NCBI RefSeq assembly: GCF_028858725.1
Contig: NC_084781.1
Span: 6,890,513-6,954,512 of the forward strand
DNA from: Colius striatus
Taxonomy: Eukaryota; Chordata; Aves; Coliiformes; Coliidae
Direction of reading: 5' to 3'
Length of the DNA: 64,000 nucleotides
The translations under genes and the position numbers were made by a program. Position 1 is the first letter of the stretch. Every line of letters begins with the position of its first letter. Below the pieces are notes generated by a model, which did not search any database, had not been told where the DNA came from, and was given only the letters and a program-made list of their open reading frames with translations. Below, piece after piece: positions 12,201 through 25,000 of this stretch.

Positions 12201-12739
12201 CTGAGGGAAAGGATGCCCAGCAGCTGAGCATCCTTGGAGCAGGCAGGCTGCCTGCTGAGAGGGCAGAGGGGTGTTTTGGGGAGCCCAGAAACCCAATAGC
12301 AGCAGCCACAGCCTGTCAGAGAGCCCAGGAAGGAGGGGTCCTGCTGCCCCAGCCACTGCATTTACTCATCTGCTTAGTGTGCTCAAGCTGAAAGGTCTGC
12401 AAGGTGACACATGCACTCTGAGGCAGGGTGAGTTTGAGTCTGTAGTGCCGGACCATGAGCATGGGACTAAGCACTGGTCACCAGCTAGGTCTGTGAGGAG
12501 GATGCTGCTGATGGTGTGTGCCAGATGGCTCTGCCAGCAGCAGAAGGGACCACCCCGGGCAGATACCAAGCCCACCCTCACCCCACCAGCAGAAGAGCTC
12601 GACATCTTTTAATCCCCCAGCAAACAGATGGGAGCACTCTCCTTGCGGCCCTCTTCTCCATTAGACACCCTTCAGGGGTTTGCAATGCTCTGCCAGCGCA
12701 TCATTACCCATTAAACCCAGGTAACAACCAGCACGGGAA
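9220..12739. other. Intergenic region between HTR3A and USP28 starts
   Basis: The two genes are divergent. In mammals HTR3B occupies this position between HTR3A and USP28. I looked on both strands for Cys-loop, M1-M3 and M4 motifs and found none. The stretch holds GC-rich DNA, a block of conserved-element appearance (10290-10910) and a second possible one at about 11500-11660. Confidence 0.7.
10290..10910. promoter_or_regulatory. Candidate conserved non-coding element between HTR3A and USP28
   Basis: The block alternates GC-rich and AT-rich patches and is dense in recognisable sites: AGATAAGAATTAG (GATA-like core), CCAATTAGC and TTTTATTAGCC (homeodomain TAAT/ATTA cores), ACCAATCGG and CTATTGGAG (CCAAT boxes in both orientations), and GGTAATGAAAATCA. 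No coding frame fits. The assignment rests on composition and motif density. Confidence 0.3.
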
Positions 12740-13092
12740 GGTATTTGTAGCCCACCGCTGCTGTTGCCGGAGACGCAGCTCCTCCCGAGGGCCCGCCGGG
12801 CGCGTGTGAGTGAACGCACCTTTTCCTCCGTATTTGTTTAAAAGAGACCTGTTGCGGAGGCTGCCGAGGCAGGAGCGGGATGGGAGCGGGAGGGCGGGGA
12901 GGGCGGCGGGGCTCGGGCGGCCGCCGCGCCCGCGGGGGCGCTTCCGCCAGGCGGCGCGGCCGTTACCGGACGGGGCGCGCGGGCGCATGCGCGGGGCGGG
13001 CGGCGCGGCCCCGCTCCCGTCCCTGGTCCCGGTCCCGGTCCCGTCCCGCCGGGATGACGGCGGAGCTGCAAGCCCCGGGCGGCAGCGGCGGG
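12740..13092 (+). promoter_or_regulatory. USP28: USP28 promoter and first-exon CpG island
   Basis: Very CpG-rich sequence surrounds the USP28 start codon, with GGGCGG/GGCGGG boxes and repeated GGTCCC just upstream of the ATG. No TATA box is visible, as expected for a housekeeping-type promoter. Confidence 0.7.
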
Positions 13093-16000
13093 GTGAGAGC
13101 GCGGCGCGACGGGAAGGGGCGAGAGGGGAGGGAGCGCGGGTGCTGCCGTTTCGCCGCCCTCCTCCGGCCTGCAGCCCGGCGCGGGAGCGGGGGCCCGTTC
13201 CCAAGGGGCTCGGTACAGGTCTGCAGCTCCGCTGCTGGGTGGGCTCCTGGCAGCGGAGGTGGTGTTTGGGTTGCAAGGGTCTGGGGGCGGCCGTAGGAGC
13301 GAGGGGGGGATGGAAGCGCCGTGCTGCGGGTCACTCTGGGCGAGCTTCTCGCAGCCGCTTTCTCCTCTGCAAGGAGCGGTAATCAGTTTACTTCGTGCCC
13401 CGCCAGCGCGCCAGCATCCTCCGACCGCCGTTAACGTGTAAGCCGCTGCTCTCAAACTTGAGGGCTCCGCAGGAACGGTGTGCGGGGAGCGGGGAGGGTG
13501 CGCGGCTCGCTGCTCCTGCCCTCCCGGCGCCGGGCTCTGTGCGCAGGTGTCCGCGCTGCTCCAAAGCTTCTCGGTGTCCTCGGACACAGGGGCTGCTGAG
13601 AGTACGGAGGGGGTGTTGACCCTTCCATCCTGTGTTCAGGAGCCACGTTTGTGTGGCAGCAGCTTCCCGTTTGTCAGGACGTTGCCCAATGTGCAGAGGA
13701 GTGCATGGATGGAGGAGAAGCTCCTTGGCAGCTTCTTCTGCCTGTGATGGGCCTGGGTTTGTGAAAGCCACAGCTTTCATTGTCCTGTGATAAGAAACAC
13801 AGGGAAGGCCGTGGCTCTGTGTGCCTCTCCTGTGCCACCACCTTCCTCCCCCTCCTGTGCGGTTATTTCTGGAACTCCCTTCAGCTCCTGCACGGCGCTC
13901 TCACCCTTCCCTGCCCGCCGTTTCTAATCCAAACAAAGTGCTTGTGCGCTCAGTGAGTCGTGTTAGAGCAGGGAAAACAGCGAAACCTTTCCCTTTCATC
14001 GCCTGCTGGCTGACCGTGGAGTTTTTACCTCCAGTGCTCTCTGTCCTCTCTGCCTCTTGGTTTTGTACCCATCTCCTCTTGCTGTAATTTAACACTAACA
14101 GTGTTTTGGTGGGGTTGTTACTTTGCTAGCAGGTAGGGCTTTGGTTTGGTTTTTCGAGTGCAGTTTTGCATTACAGGCAGCAGTGTGCTGGTGTTAACAA
14201 CCAGCTCTGGAGCTCATTTTAAAGCATCACAACCCAAAACCTCAGAAAGCGAGCGACTGGACTGGTTATAACAACAGCACCAGGCACGCTCCCCAAAAAC
14301 TCAACAGAGCCTGGTTCCTGGTGGCTTTTGTGGGCTTCTACTTGGCCACAAGCTCCTTGTAGTACAGGGTGAGCCCTCTGTTGTTTATACAAACTTTTCT
14401 CAAAGGCTGAGTAAAATTGCACTGGAAATCATGAGGTTATTAAGCACGGACTTAGATAATTAGCTTTTTTGCTGATAGCAGCCTTTGTTAAATCCTTTTG
14501 TCAAAGCCCCAAAACACCTGGAAGTCGTGCCCCGTCCTGCCTCGGAGGCCGTTGTTGCAGCGCGTTTCCCAGCGCAAGGCTCATTCCTGCGAGGGAAATA
14601 GGTGCCCTGCGGCGCTGGGTGGGTGAGCCCACGTGCACACCGCTCGCTTGGGTGGCAGAACGAGTGGCATGACCCACGGGGCTTGGCCTTTGTGGCAGTG
14701 CCACGCCAGCAGCGCCGTATGGCACAGCGTGAGGTTTCGGCCGGGCTGAGCCATCGGCACAGTGACTGTGGAAGCAATAAGGGGGACTCCCCCTGTGTTG
14801 GGGCTCGCTGCTGGAAGGGGCTTCTCACATAGCTGCCTCTTTCTTTAGCCCCTTGGCTGAAGGGATTCGTGGCTCAGTAAGCACTGTGACTGCTCCTGGC
14901 TGCAAAGATTGGATAAGTCTGCCTGAAAAAACTCCTGTAATTGTGTTTTATCAAGCCGCTGAACCAACGACCCGAGTTGTTGACCAGCAACAGCGAGTTC
15001 CTCCCCAGGCCTGGCGTGGCCTGTGTGGTGGGGGAAGGAGAAGCGACAGCCGCCGCTCGAGCCCTTATTCTGACACCGCATTGTCCGTGAGAAATGACAC
15101 GCACAAATGGCATGTGAGGCCTGACTTAAAATAGCCCCTCGCTGCTGTCCCGGGAGCAGGCGGCCTCCTTATATGTCCCGCAGCACATGCCGGGGCGGTG
15201 CAGGGGGGCCGGGGCGCCGCTGCCCCCACAGGTGCCGCGCATCCCACCGCGGCCAGAGCGCTTCCTGCGAGCGGGCTCAGGGGGTACAGCCCCTTCAGCG
15301 TTAGTCTGGGGGTTTAGGGGGTGAGAAAAAGCCAGTAGGATGTTCAGGCTCATGTCATCATTCCCATCAAGCAAACAGGATTGAGTTTTTATGTCAATCT
15401 GTCAGTAGAAAGGAAAGAGAGAAGACGTGCTTCCGTGAGCCTTCAGCAAGCCTTTTAGAAGCAGCTTGGTGTCTGTCCTGGTCACCTTTCACCTGAGCTT
15501 GCTTGCTTTCTTTGATGCAGGATTGCCAGATGCTCCTAAACCAGCTGAAGGAGATCACAGGAATTCAAGATTCAGCTTTCCTTCACGCCGCTCTAAAGGT
15601 TTGTTCCTGTCGTCCCTGTTTTGTGCAAAGGAGGCCTCTGAGTTTGTCCCAAACGCTGGGCAAGTTCAGGCTCTCTCCAGACACGAGGCACGGGTTGGAT
15701 GCACAGCATGCTGTGTGTGCTGTGTGGCATCATGTGGTTCCTGTGAGAGGGGAAGGGTGAGCCCTCTGCTACTGCTCTGCCACTTGCTTGTGCTTCATTC
15801 AGGGGTACCTGTGAGCCAGACAGTTAAAGGGCACGCGAGGGCAGCAGGGAACATGCAGCTTTGGGGCTCAGATATATTCACTCACATCTGAAACAAAACT
15901 CCCCACGCTCAGTTGAGGACAGTTTGTTTCTCTAACAGAGCACCCTGTCCTGCTTCAGGCCTGCCACAACCACTCCAATCTTTTTGAGTGAAGTGAAATT

Positions 16001-19000
16001 AGTTAATGGAGTCTGTATTGTCCTCATAATAAGGCCAAAGTGCTTTCCTACAGAGAAATTCTAGCCTTCCTTATTTTCCTGGGTTTATTTCCTTCCTGAC
16101 TGGAGAAGGCAGGGTCGGTGGCAGCGTGCCTGTCCCTGCTGCATCTGAGTTCAATGTCCTGCAGAGGCAGAGCCCTGGTGCTATGGATTGTCCTTCTGGT
16201 TCCTCCAGGCTGCCAATGGAGACTTGATGGAAGCAGTCACCTTCCTGACAGAGGAGCACACCCAGGCGCCGGCTCGGGACGCAGCCGCGGCAGAGCCCTC
16301 TGCTTGGGAAGGCAGCGCCGTGGGCAAGCAGCTTGCACAAAGTAAGGCCTTTTACCTCTGCTCACCATGTGCAGGCCCTTCGGGCTCAGAACAGTGTCGG
16401 TTGTCAGCGCTGATCGTAGCAAATGAAAGCGGCAGCTGCCGTCCCTGTGTCAGTGTTCCAGGGAGTCTGAAACGTTCCCTGAAGCCCTGAATGTGTTGGT
16501 CAGGCAGTCTGGCCTGTTCTCTCCTCCTCACCCACCCACTTGATCCTGTTTGAGGTTTCCTAGCGTGAGTCAGGCTACAAGGATTTGTGTTTAAAAGCTG
16601 AGCTAGGAAATTACATTCTGATTTTCACATTTTCCAATTACACTGGGAAACAAAATGCTGCTGGTGCAAAAGTGATGAGAACGCTGCCTCCGCTTGCAGG
16701 TGTTACCACTGCACTTACCCCCAGCAACCAAGAGGAACTCCACGTGACTGACCCCTTCAGGCCACCAGAATCACCCAAAGCTCAGGTTGCAGAGAGAGAC
16801 GCTGCTGAAAGGTCAGTGGGTCCCTCTGTTGGTTTTGGTATCACAAAGCCAATTCCTGAGCTGATACCTGCAAAACAGAACTCAGGTGCCAGGCGTGACT
16901 GAGGGCATCGATTTTGCACGTGACTAGTTCACGAAGGAGAGTGTGCAGACCTTATTATCTCCTTCCATCATCCCATATTGTTGTGCAGTCTTGTTTTCCA
17001 CCTGCCTCGTTTGAGAGCTGAAACTTCTCTGGAGTCAGGGAAGGTTTCACGTTGGGTATCGCCCGTCTGGGACTGGAGGGGGTTCTGTGAGCCCTCGTGA
17101 GATAGTGTTTTACAGCACAGCGTGTGCCTCTCTTGTGACAGACCTCAGGAAGCACATTGTGCTGAAAACAAAAACCGGTCCAAAAGGAAACGCTGCGAAG
17201 CCTGGGGAGAGAACTCCAAACAGAGTGACTGGAGGAGAGAGGGCGACTGGCCCGTGGGAATGAAGAACATTGGGAACACGTGTTGGTTTAGCGCTGTCAT
17301 ACAGGTAAGCTGATAGAAAAAGGGGCTTCTGGAGCTGCCATGGGCTTTGAGTCAAAGTGTTCGTGGGTCAAACATGCAGGAGCTATGTGTAGCAGGATGT
17401 GAATGTGAGCGTGCTCAAATGAGACTTCTGGTGTTATTTGAAATGCAGTTTATTCTGGACCTGGAGAGGTAAAGGACAGTTAAATTGGTTTTGTGTAAAA
17501 ACAGATCCGAATAACCTGTGTGTAGGTATGCTGGGATTTCTTTGGTGCAGCGGTGTCCAAATGCTTACTGAATGACAGAAGCTCAAGTGGCAAAGTGAAC
17601 TAATAATGTAATTTAACTGCAGTTACTGCTGGCTCCGTAATGCATGGTGTATCATATTCCAGTTAATGGAATACACTGGCATAGACGCTTGAACGAGTGA
17701 GCCACTAAGCAGCACATATGATGAGCGATAACCTAAACAAGAAGAGACAACAGTAAGTGGAACCAAGCAGATTGGTCTCTTCTAACCATTTCACGTCGGC
17801 AGATAGACATTAATCCTGTGCCTCCAGCTCTTGAGAGGCGGCGAGGAAGCTTCAGATAGGCCCCTTTCTCACTCCGAGTTGTTCCTGGATGCTTTTCCAA
17901 GTGTGCCTGTGCAGAACAGAATACTCTGCCCTAAAATTACAATACATGTCCTAGAAGTGGCAGGATGAGACTCTGTTCTGTGGTGAGCATGAAGGTGCTG
18001 GTCCAGCACAGAGACTGCTCGCTTCATAAACCTGTTGAAGTCACACAAGGCCACCAAAGAAGTAGAGGCAAAGCAAAAAGTAAAGGAGTGACAAGGAGGC
18101 ATCAAATTGCAGCGAGTCAGATCCTCGTGGGCACTGACTGGTCTTTACCTCTGCTTCCCTTGCAGTCTCTGTTTCAGTTGCCAGAGTTTCGGAGGCTGGT
18201 CCTTGGGTACTCCCTTCCACAAAGTGTGCTGGAAAGCTGTCACAGTCGCACTGTAAGTTGTCATCGAGTCACACTGCAAAGTTTCCCTGTCTTGGGGTGT
18301 GCTGTTTTGCTCTTTCTCTAAGCAGATTTAATTTGGTGCCTTGAAATTTGGCATTTCAGCCAGGCTGGAGGCCCCTCTGCCTCCCATAGCTTCTGGGAGT
18401 GGTCAGCGGCAGGTGCTTAGGAAGTGTTGGGAGAAAAAGACAAGAGGAATCTCTTGGTACTGTAAAAACCTCCAGTGCAGACAGGATGAATTAATCAGTT
18501 CACAGGCTTTTGCCTTCTCTCTTGTCAGCTATCGCTTCAGGCACCTGTTTCTCTGAAGGTTTTGTTTTGGTTACTTTTTCCCTCCCACAAATCCATCCCC
18601 AGATTGTCTCTGAGAAACAACACTGCACGTCTTTCTTCTCTGTCCTTTTCTCTTCAGGCCCAAGCCTGTGTCCTTCTGCAGCGCTTTGTTTCCAGACGCT
18701 GCTTTTTCCACTTGCAGGAAGAGTTTGACTTGTCTTCCGTTTGCCATGCAGGGAAAAAGGAACGTGGCATTCATGCAAGAACTTCAGTGCCTGTTTGCTT
18801 TAATGCTGGGGACTCGTCGTAAGTTTGTAGACCCTTCTGCAGCGCTGGAGCTCTTGAGGGACGCGTTTAGATCCGCCGAAGAACAGCAGGTAAAACCGCG
18901 TTAAAAAGCCTTTTGCTTTCCTCAAACACCATTTCCCTTCATCCTGCTGTTACTTTCAGAGGCCTCTTCCCGTGTTTGTCAAGCGACAAGCAGCTGTCCC

Positions 19001-22000
19001 TGTGTCGTTTAGGCGAAATGTACGTGCTCGCTAATTAAACAGCCAGCCTGGCAGCGCTCTACCCGGTGCCATCTGCCTGGCTGGATAGCGATCACAATAA
19101 TTCCCTCTCATCTAGTTTTCAGATGAGCAGAACGCTCATTATCGCTCTAAATCAGCACAGCACTTCAGTTTCACACCTCTTTCAGCTGGGTAGGTACAGC
19201 AGTAGCAGCCGGGTTGTGTTCCAGTAGGCTGGGGAAAGCAGCAGCCGTGAAAACACTTTCAGGGGGGTGTTACGGTTCACTCACGATTTCTCCTTTTTTG
19301 TTTCTCTCTTCTAGCAAGATGTGAGTGAATTTACACACAAACTACTGGACTGGCTGGAGGATGCCTTCCAGCTGGCTGTGAATGTCAAGTGAGTTTCTGG
19401 TGATCTCGGGAGCTTGGAGGAGATGTTCAATGCGATGCCTTAGTGAACGGGAGGGCTTTGCGTGGGAGTTTCAAGGACGTGAGAGACAGCTCTTTGTTTA
19501 CTGAGGATGATGATGGTCCTTGGGCTGGAGGGAGGGTTATGAAGTGTCACAGCTACGCTTCCTGTGCCTGAGTGTAGGACTTCATCCAATGCCAACAGAG
19601 TAAATAAGCAACTGAAGGGAACTCATTTGCTCCCAGTTTTCTGGAACTGAGTTTTAAATTGTAGTGCCTTTAAGTTTGGGTTTTTTCCTGGACGAGTTCC
19701 TGTGTGCCCTACTCTAGGTGGTCCTGCTCTGGTAGGGGGGGTGGACTGGATGAGCTTTCAGGATCCCTTCCAACCCTTAACATTCTGTGTGTTTTGAGCG
19801 TGGAAACCGACAAAAAGCTTCCTCTGTGTTTTGTACCTGGATAGAAAAGTTCTTAGTTTTGGCTGCAGGAAGATTCCCAAGTGACAGCTTCGTGCTTGGT
19901 GATGCTGCCTTGAGGCTTTTTTGCAGCCTGCAGCTGCTAATGAAGGTGTGCTTTTTCTTTCTGAAACAGGAGCCCTGGGGACAAATCTGAAAACCCGATG
20001 GTACAACTTTTTTATGGAACTTTCTTGACCGAGGGTGTCCACGAGGGTGAGTTAAGGGTCTGGTAAATTCCCTCTCTGTAACTCCAGGAATGACGCAGGG
20101 TTTTGTGGCACATCCCTGATGAAATTTCCTGGCTCTTGTTTTTCCTTCTCTGAATATAGTTTGTGTTTTTTCTAACGTTTCTGTCATCCAGGCAATACCT
20201 TTTCCAAGATTGAAACCTTTGGTCAGTACCCCCTTCAGGTGAATGGTTACCGAAATTTGAATGAGTGCTTGGAAGGAGCCATGGTGGAGGGAGAGATGGA
20301 CGAGGCAGCTGCATCTCAGTCAGTGAAGTACGGACAGGAGGTCAGTTTCACGGGGATTTTTTGTTGACCTTCTGGTCGTCTGCTGGAGAATAATGCCACA
20401 CACATAGCACAGGAGTGTCTTGCTATATTCCAGTAGCTTCGTATGGCAGTAGTAAATGTTCCCTAGGAAGGGAATACGGGATATTCTCTGGAATCTCACA
20501 CAAATGTGTGTTAGTGTTGCACAGTGAGACACTAAGTCTTTGCTTCTTGGTAAAGATGAGTTGTCCTATCTAACCAGTTTGAGGAGTTTGTGTTAAATTG
20601 AAAGGGTAAACATCAGCCTCTGATGCAAGTGTGACAAAGTGTCCCACTTCTGTTGAAGCCCACCTGTACCTGAGCAGGGGGAGAACCACTGCTTCCACAT
20701 TTTCAGAGGGTGGAAGTACAGTGCTTAACATCCTGATATGCCAGTTGGAATTTGTCTCTTTCTCCCTATTACAGTGTATGGGGTTTTTTTTCTTCTCATT
20801 TTCACTCCTCCCTTCTGACTGTGCTGATCTTCTTTCTTTTCTATTTAACTCTCACAAATCACAAACCAACTGTAACATATCAGAGCAGAGCAGAAGGTGT
20901 GCCATCACATTCAGCATCCCACACCTGTGAGTGCAGCTGAGCAGTTACCTTCTCTCCCAGTCTCTCTTTAAGCTATCTGCTCTACAAGGGACAGGGAGAG
21001 GTGTTGCAGCTCTGTGAGAGTCTCTGCAAAATATGCTGCTGTGGCTTCAACTGGCAAAGGTGAAATGGCCTCTTAGGCATCTTGTCCAACTCTGGACTCA
21101 AGTGCTTGTTTCTGGTGGACCTAGTTCCTGCCTTGAAGCTGTTCCAATGCGTTTCCAGCAGAGGTGGGTGAAGCTCGTGTCAGCTGGTGCTGAGACAAAG
21201 GGGCGCAGGGAGCTAATGGGGCTCTTCAGTGCAAGCGATTGAGTTCATCCAAATTCTCTTCCAGAAAACAACTGAAATCAGACTAGTTGTGGAGATGTTA
21301 TAGTTGTTCTTTGTAGGACAGCAGGAAAAGGCTCTGGCTGTATTTCTAGGAAATCTACCTGGAAAAACTGTGCATCTTAATCTCACTTCCTAGGCTGTTG
21401 TGGCCAGGGACTGCCTGGTAGGGGGTGTAGAGAATAAGATGCATGTTGTCTTTTGGGAATGTAGGCGAGAGTACTGAAACTCAGAGCATATTAGGTGTGT
21501 AAGTCATTCCTTCTCTGTGTTTGTGTTCTCTTGTTCTGAAGGCTTCCTCTCAAAAAGCTTCTGCTACCTGGCCAGTTCCTTCCAAAGCTTTTTTTCTTTA
21601 AATAACAAAGATTTGCCTTCACTGGAAGTGTTCTAGATGTAAAAACATACTGTTGCACTTTGGTGTGGGGCAGATGTATTGTGGCAGGCTGTCTGACCCA
21701 AATCCCACAGAGGAGAATGAGCTTAAATGTTGTGCTGGTCCCGAGCCCAGCAGGGAGCCTTGTCACCATGCAAGGAAGGGGAAAGTGCTGGAAGTGTTTG
21801 TGAGCTCAGGAAGAGAGGGGAAGCGGACATCTTTCAGCGTGGCCCTTTGAAGCAGTGTGTGAGACATGCAGAAAGTGGGTGTCTTCTCTGAATCCTCTCT
21901 ACTGAGTAGTCTGTAAATATAGTGGGAGACGATACGGCATTGGGTGCTGCTCAAGGACCTCTGCTTTTCTTCATCATGGCGCTTGGTCTGCATTGGCCAA

Positions 22001-25000
22001 GAGCTCTCTTGGAGGCTCTTCGCTGACGTCCAGAGTTTGCGTGGTGTCTGCTAACTTTGCAGAACTCAATGCTGGGCCAGTTAGTAATCTGGAGGCACCA
22101 GGCAATGAGAAAGAACTTTGTGGAAGTTATCACGAGGCTTTTCACGGTAACAATGTCAAACGGAAGCAGAAACCTTAATCTCGTAAAATTTGACTTGCTG
22201 GCTCCTTGCTCTGTAAACAAAACGTAGAGGAAATCAGTACTGACAGACAGACATTTAGCATTGGTCTAGAATCACTTAGGATCAGTCTGAAATGTGCCGT
22301 TTAGCAGTCCTCTTTAAACAAGTCCCTCTGGGGGCATTTCTGCTTTTGTTACAGCGCTGGTTTACAAAACTCCCACCAGTACTGACCTTTGAACTCTCCC
22401 GATTTGAGTTCAATCAGTCACTAGGACAGCCAGAGAAAATTCACACCAAGCTAGAATTTCCCCAGACTATTTATATGGACAGGTGAGTTGTGCTGTTGTA
22501 CGGTACGTTTAAAGCTGTTGCTTTATTGTGATTGAGGAGATGAAAATGGTTGTATGGGTGAGCAGTGAAGGAGGCTGAACTATTTCTGAAGGACTGGAGG
22601 CAGTAGAAGTAAACAAACCTCACTTTGGCGAGGCTCTCTGTGTCTCTTCTTTAGGTACCTCTACTGCAGTAAAGAGCTTATTCAGATGAAGAGAGAAGAA
22701 GTGAAGAGACTGAAGGAGAAAATGGAGCTTCTACAGCAGAAACTGGAAAGGTAAGTAGTCACCGAGCTTTATTTCTGTGGGCAGATGCCTCCTTTTAAAT
22801 CAGCTCTCCAATCCACGAGAAACTTGTCAGGGAAGGAGAAACAGATCCGGGTTTGTTCTGAGAAGCGTGGAGTGAGGCAGTTTGCTTTTAAAAACACACA
22901 GATCAAAGCCAGGAGTTTATCACTGCTGCTGTTACAAGTTCTTTCAGTAGGACAACTGCACTAGCAGGTTGCACTGAAGCAGCCCAGGAACACATGAAAA
23001 GGAACCTACTTCATTTCTTAGATCAGAAGTTCCCTCCAGCTTAAGAGTTTGGTGTTATTTATTGGGGGAGGAAGGAGATGGATAGGAAAGATGTGTTGTG
23101 TGGACAACTAGAAGATTTCACGTTCCAGGCACATTGTGTGAAAGTCTTTTTGTAGTTGGTGACAGTTTGTATTTGTCCCTTTGCATCGTCTCCTGCCTTC
23201 ACTGCTTGCCCTCTCCGTCCCACCCTGGGGTTTGCTCCCCTTGCTGGCCCGCGTTTAACCTGGCAGCCGGGTTTGTTCCTTCATTCCCACTGCGTTTCCC
23301 CGCAGGTACATGCAGTACGGCTCGGGCCCGGCGCGCTTCCCGCTGCCCGACATGCTGCGCTACGTCCTGGAGTTCATCACAGCCACGCCGGCCGCAGCCA
23401 GGGCTGCCCCGCCACCACCACCCCCTGCACACAGCCCGGCCCACACGCCTGCTCTGGAGGTGCTTCCACAGCCCAGCAGGTTAGTAAAGAGAAACCATTT
23501 CTCTGAGAATGCTTTGCCTCCCTGCCAGACGCTCCTGGTTTGCTTTGCAGCAGGGGGTTACGTGCCTGGGCACTGTGAGCCTGGTGCTATGGCATAGCAG
23601 TGCCCGGGCAGGCAGGCAGCGGCCACTCCGCTCATCATTTTGTTCCATTTCTGTCAGTACAGCACCACATCTAGTCCCTTTCTCTTCCTTTTCATAGAAT
23701 CATAGAATGGTAGGGATTGGAAGGGACCTTTAGAGACCATCTGGTCAAACTCCCCTGCAGAAGCAGGTCCCACTTAGATCAGGTTGTGTAGGAACATGTC
23801 CAGGCGGGTCTTGAAGACCTCCAAGGAAGGAGCCTCCACACTCTCAATATTCCTTGTTGAGACAGCAATTCTGAGTTAAATTCTGTGCTCTTTTTGATCA
23901 GGGTAGTGATTGTTTTGCTTCGCTGAGCAATAAATTGCTGCAATATGAGATTATGGCAGCCCTGGCCAGCGTGGCTGCTCTACGCTGTAAATTCAGATGG
24001 ATAAATACGTAAGTTTCTTACTACTAAGAGAAGGGGTTTTTGGGATTGCCCACTGTGAGTCAGTGCTTGAAGATCTCTGTAGGAATTTCCTTCTACATTT
24101 CTCCTGTATTTTCATTTGATCTGTGCAGTAGAAGTTCATTTCAATGCACTCGTTCTCTTTACATTTTGTACCATCCAGGAAGGGAAATGCTGCTCTGGCT
24201 CTGCAGCCATTTCTGTTTGGTTTATTTCGTATTTATTTCCAAAAAGAGGGGGAAAAAATACCTGAAAAATTGAAAAATCTGTCCTCTACTCTTGGATTTG
24301 GCTTCACAGCATCCTGGAGAGGAAGGACAGTGGGACTGAAGATGGAGCTTTCTTTTTGGCAAATTCTTTGCCGCAGCAGAAGTCGAGTTCACAGCTGCAG
24401 CCTCCCAGGTCAGCAGCAGAAGCGTCTGACCATCCAGCTCCCCACGTGGTTTCTGAGGAAGAGCTGAAACTGGTCCGGACGTGTCTGCAGCGATGGAGAA
24501 ACGAGATTGAGCAGGACGTGCAAGGTTGGTCCCAGATGCCTTTGCTGTGATTCTTCTGCTGGGTGCCAGCCTGATTCCCCTGGCTGCATCCTGAGCTACA
24601 GCTGATCGTGCACAGGCTCCAGCCCAAGGGTTAAGTGTGTTTGATAGCTGCTGCATGGCTGCAAGCTTTTTGGAGTGAAAGGAGCCAGAGCAGCCCAATG
24701 AGTCATCAGTAATGCCTCTGTATTTCCCTCGTTTGTAATGTTCCTGCAGATCTGAAGGAGTCTATTGCCAGAATCAGCCTGTCTATTGAACAAATGTACT
24801 GTGACCCTCTCCTCCGCCAGGTAAGAAATGCTGCTTCACATGCTAAATGTCAAACTGACATTGCTGATACTGTTTCTTCTTAGTAGCTATCAGTTTAAGG
24901 GGTCAGCTTCATTGTATTTTAGACATCCCAGTATTACAATGAAGCAGAGAAAGGATCCTTTGTGAAACTCCGGTTGCTTTTCCCTTACAAGTCAGTTCTC

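Noticed and set aside
9220-13053. Search for HTR3B exons
   Set aside because: No Cys-loop, M2 or M4 motif could be read in any frame; nothing to annotate.
21000-21240. Possible CR1-like segment in USP28 intron 10
   Set aside because: A few words such as TGTCCAACTCTGGACTCAAG hint at a repeat, but no CR1 tail or terminal ATTCTATG units are present.
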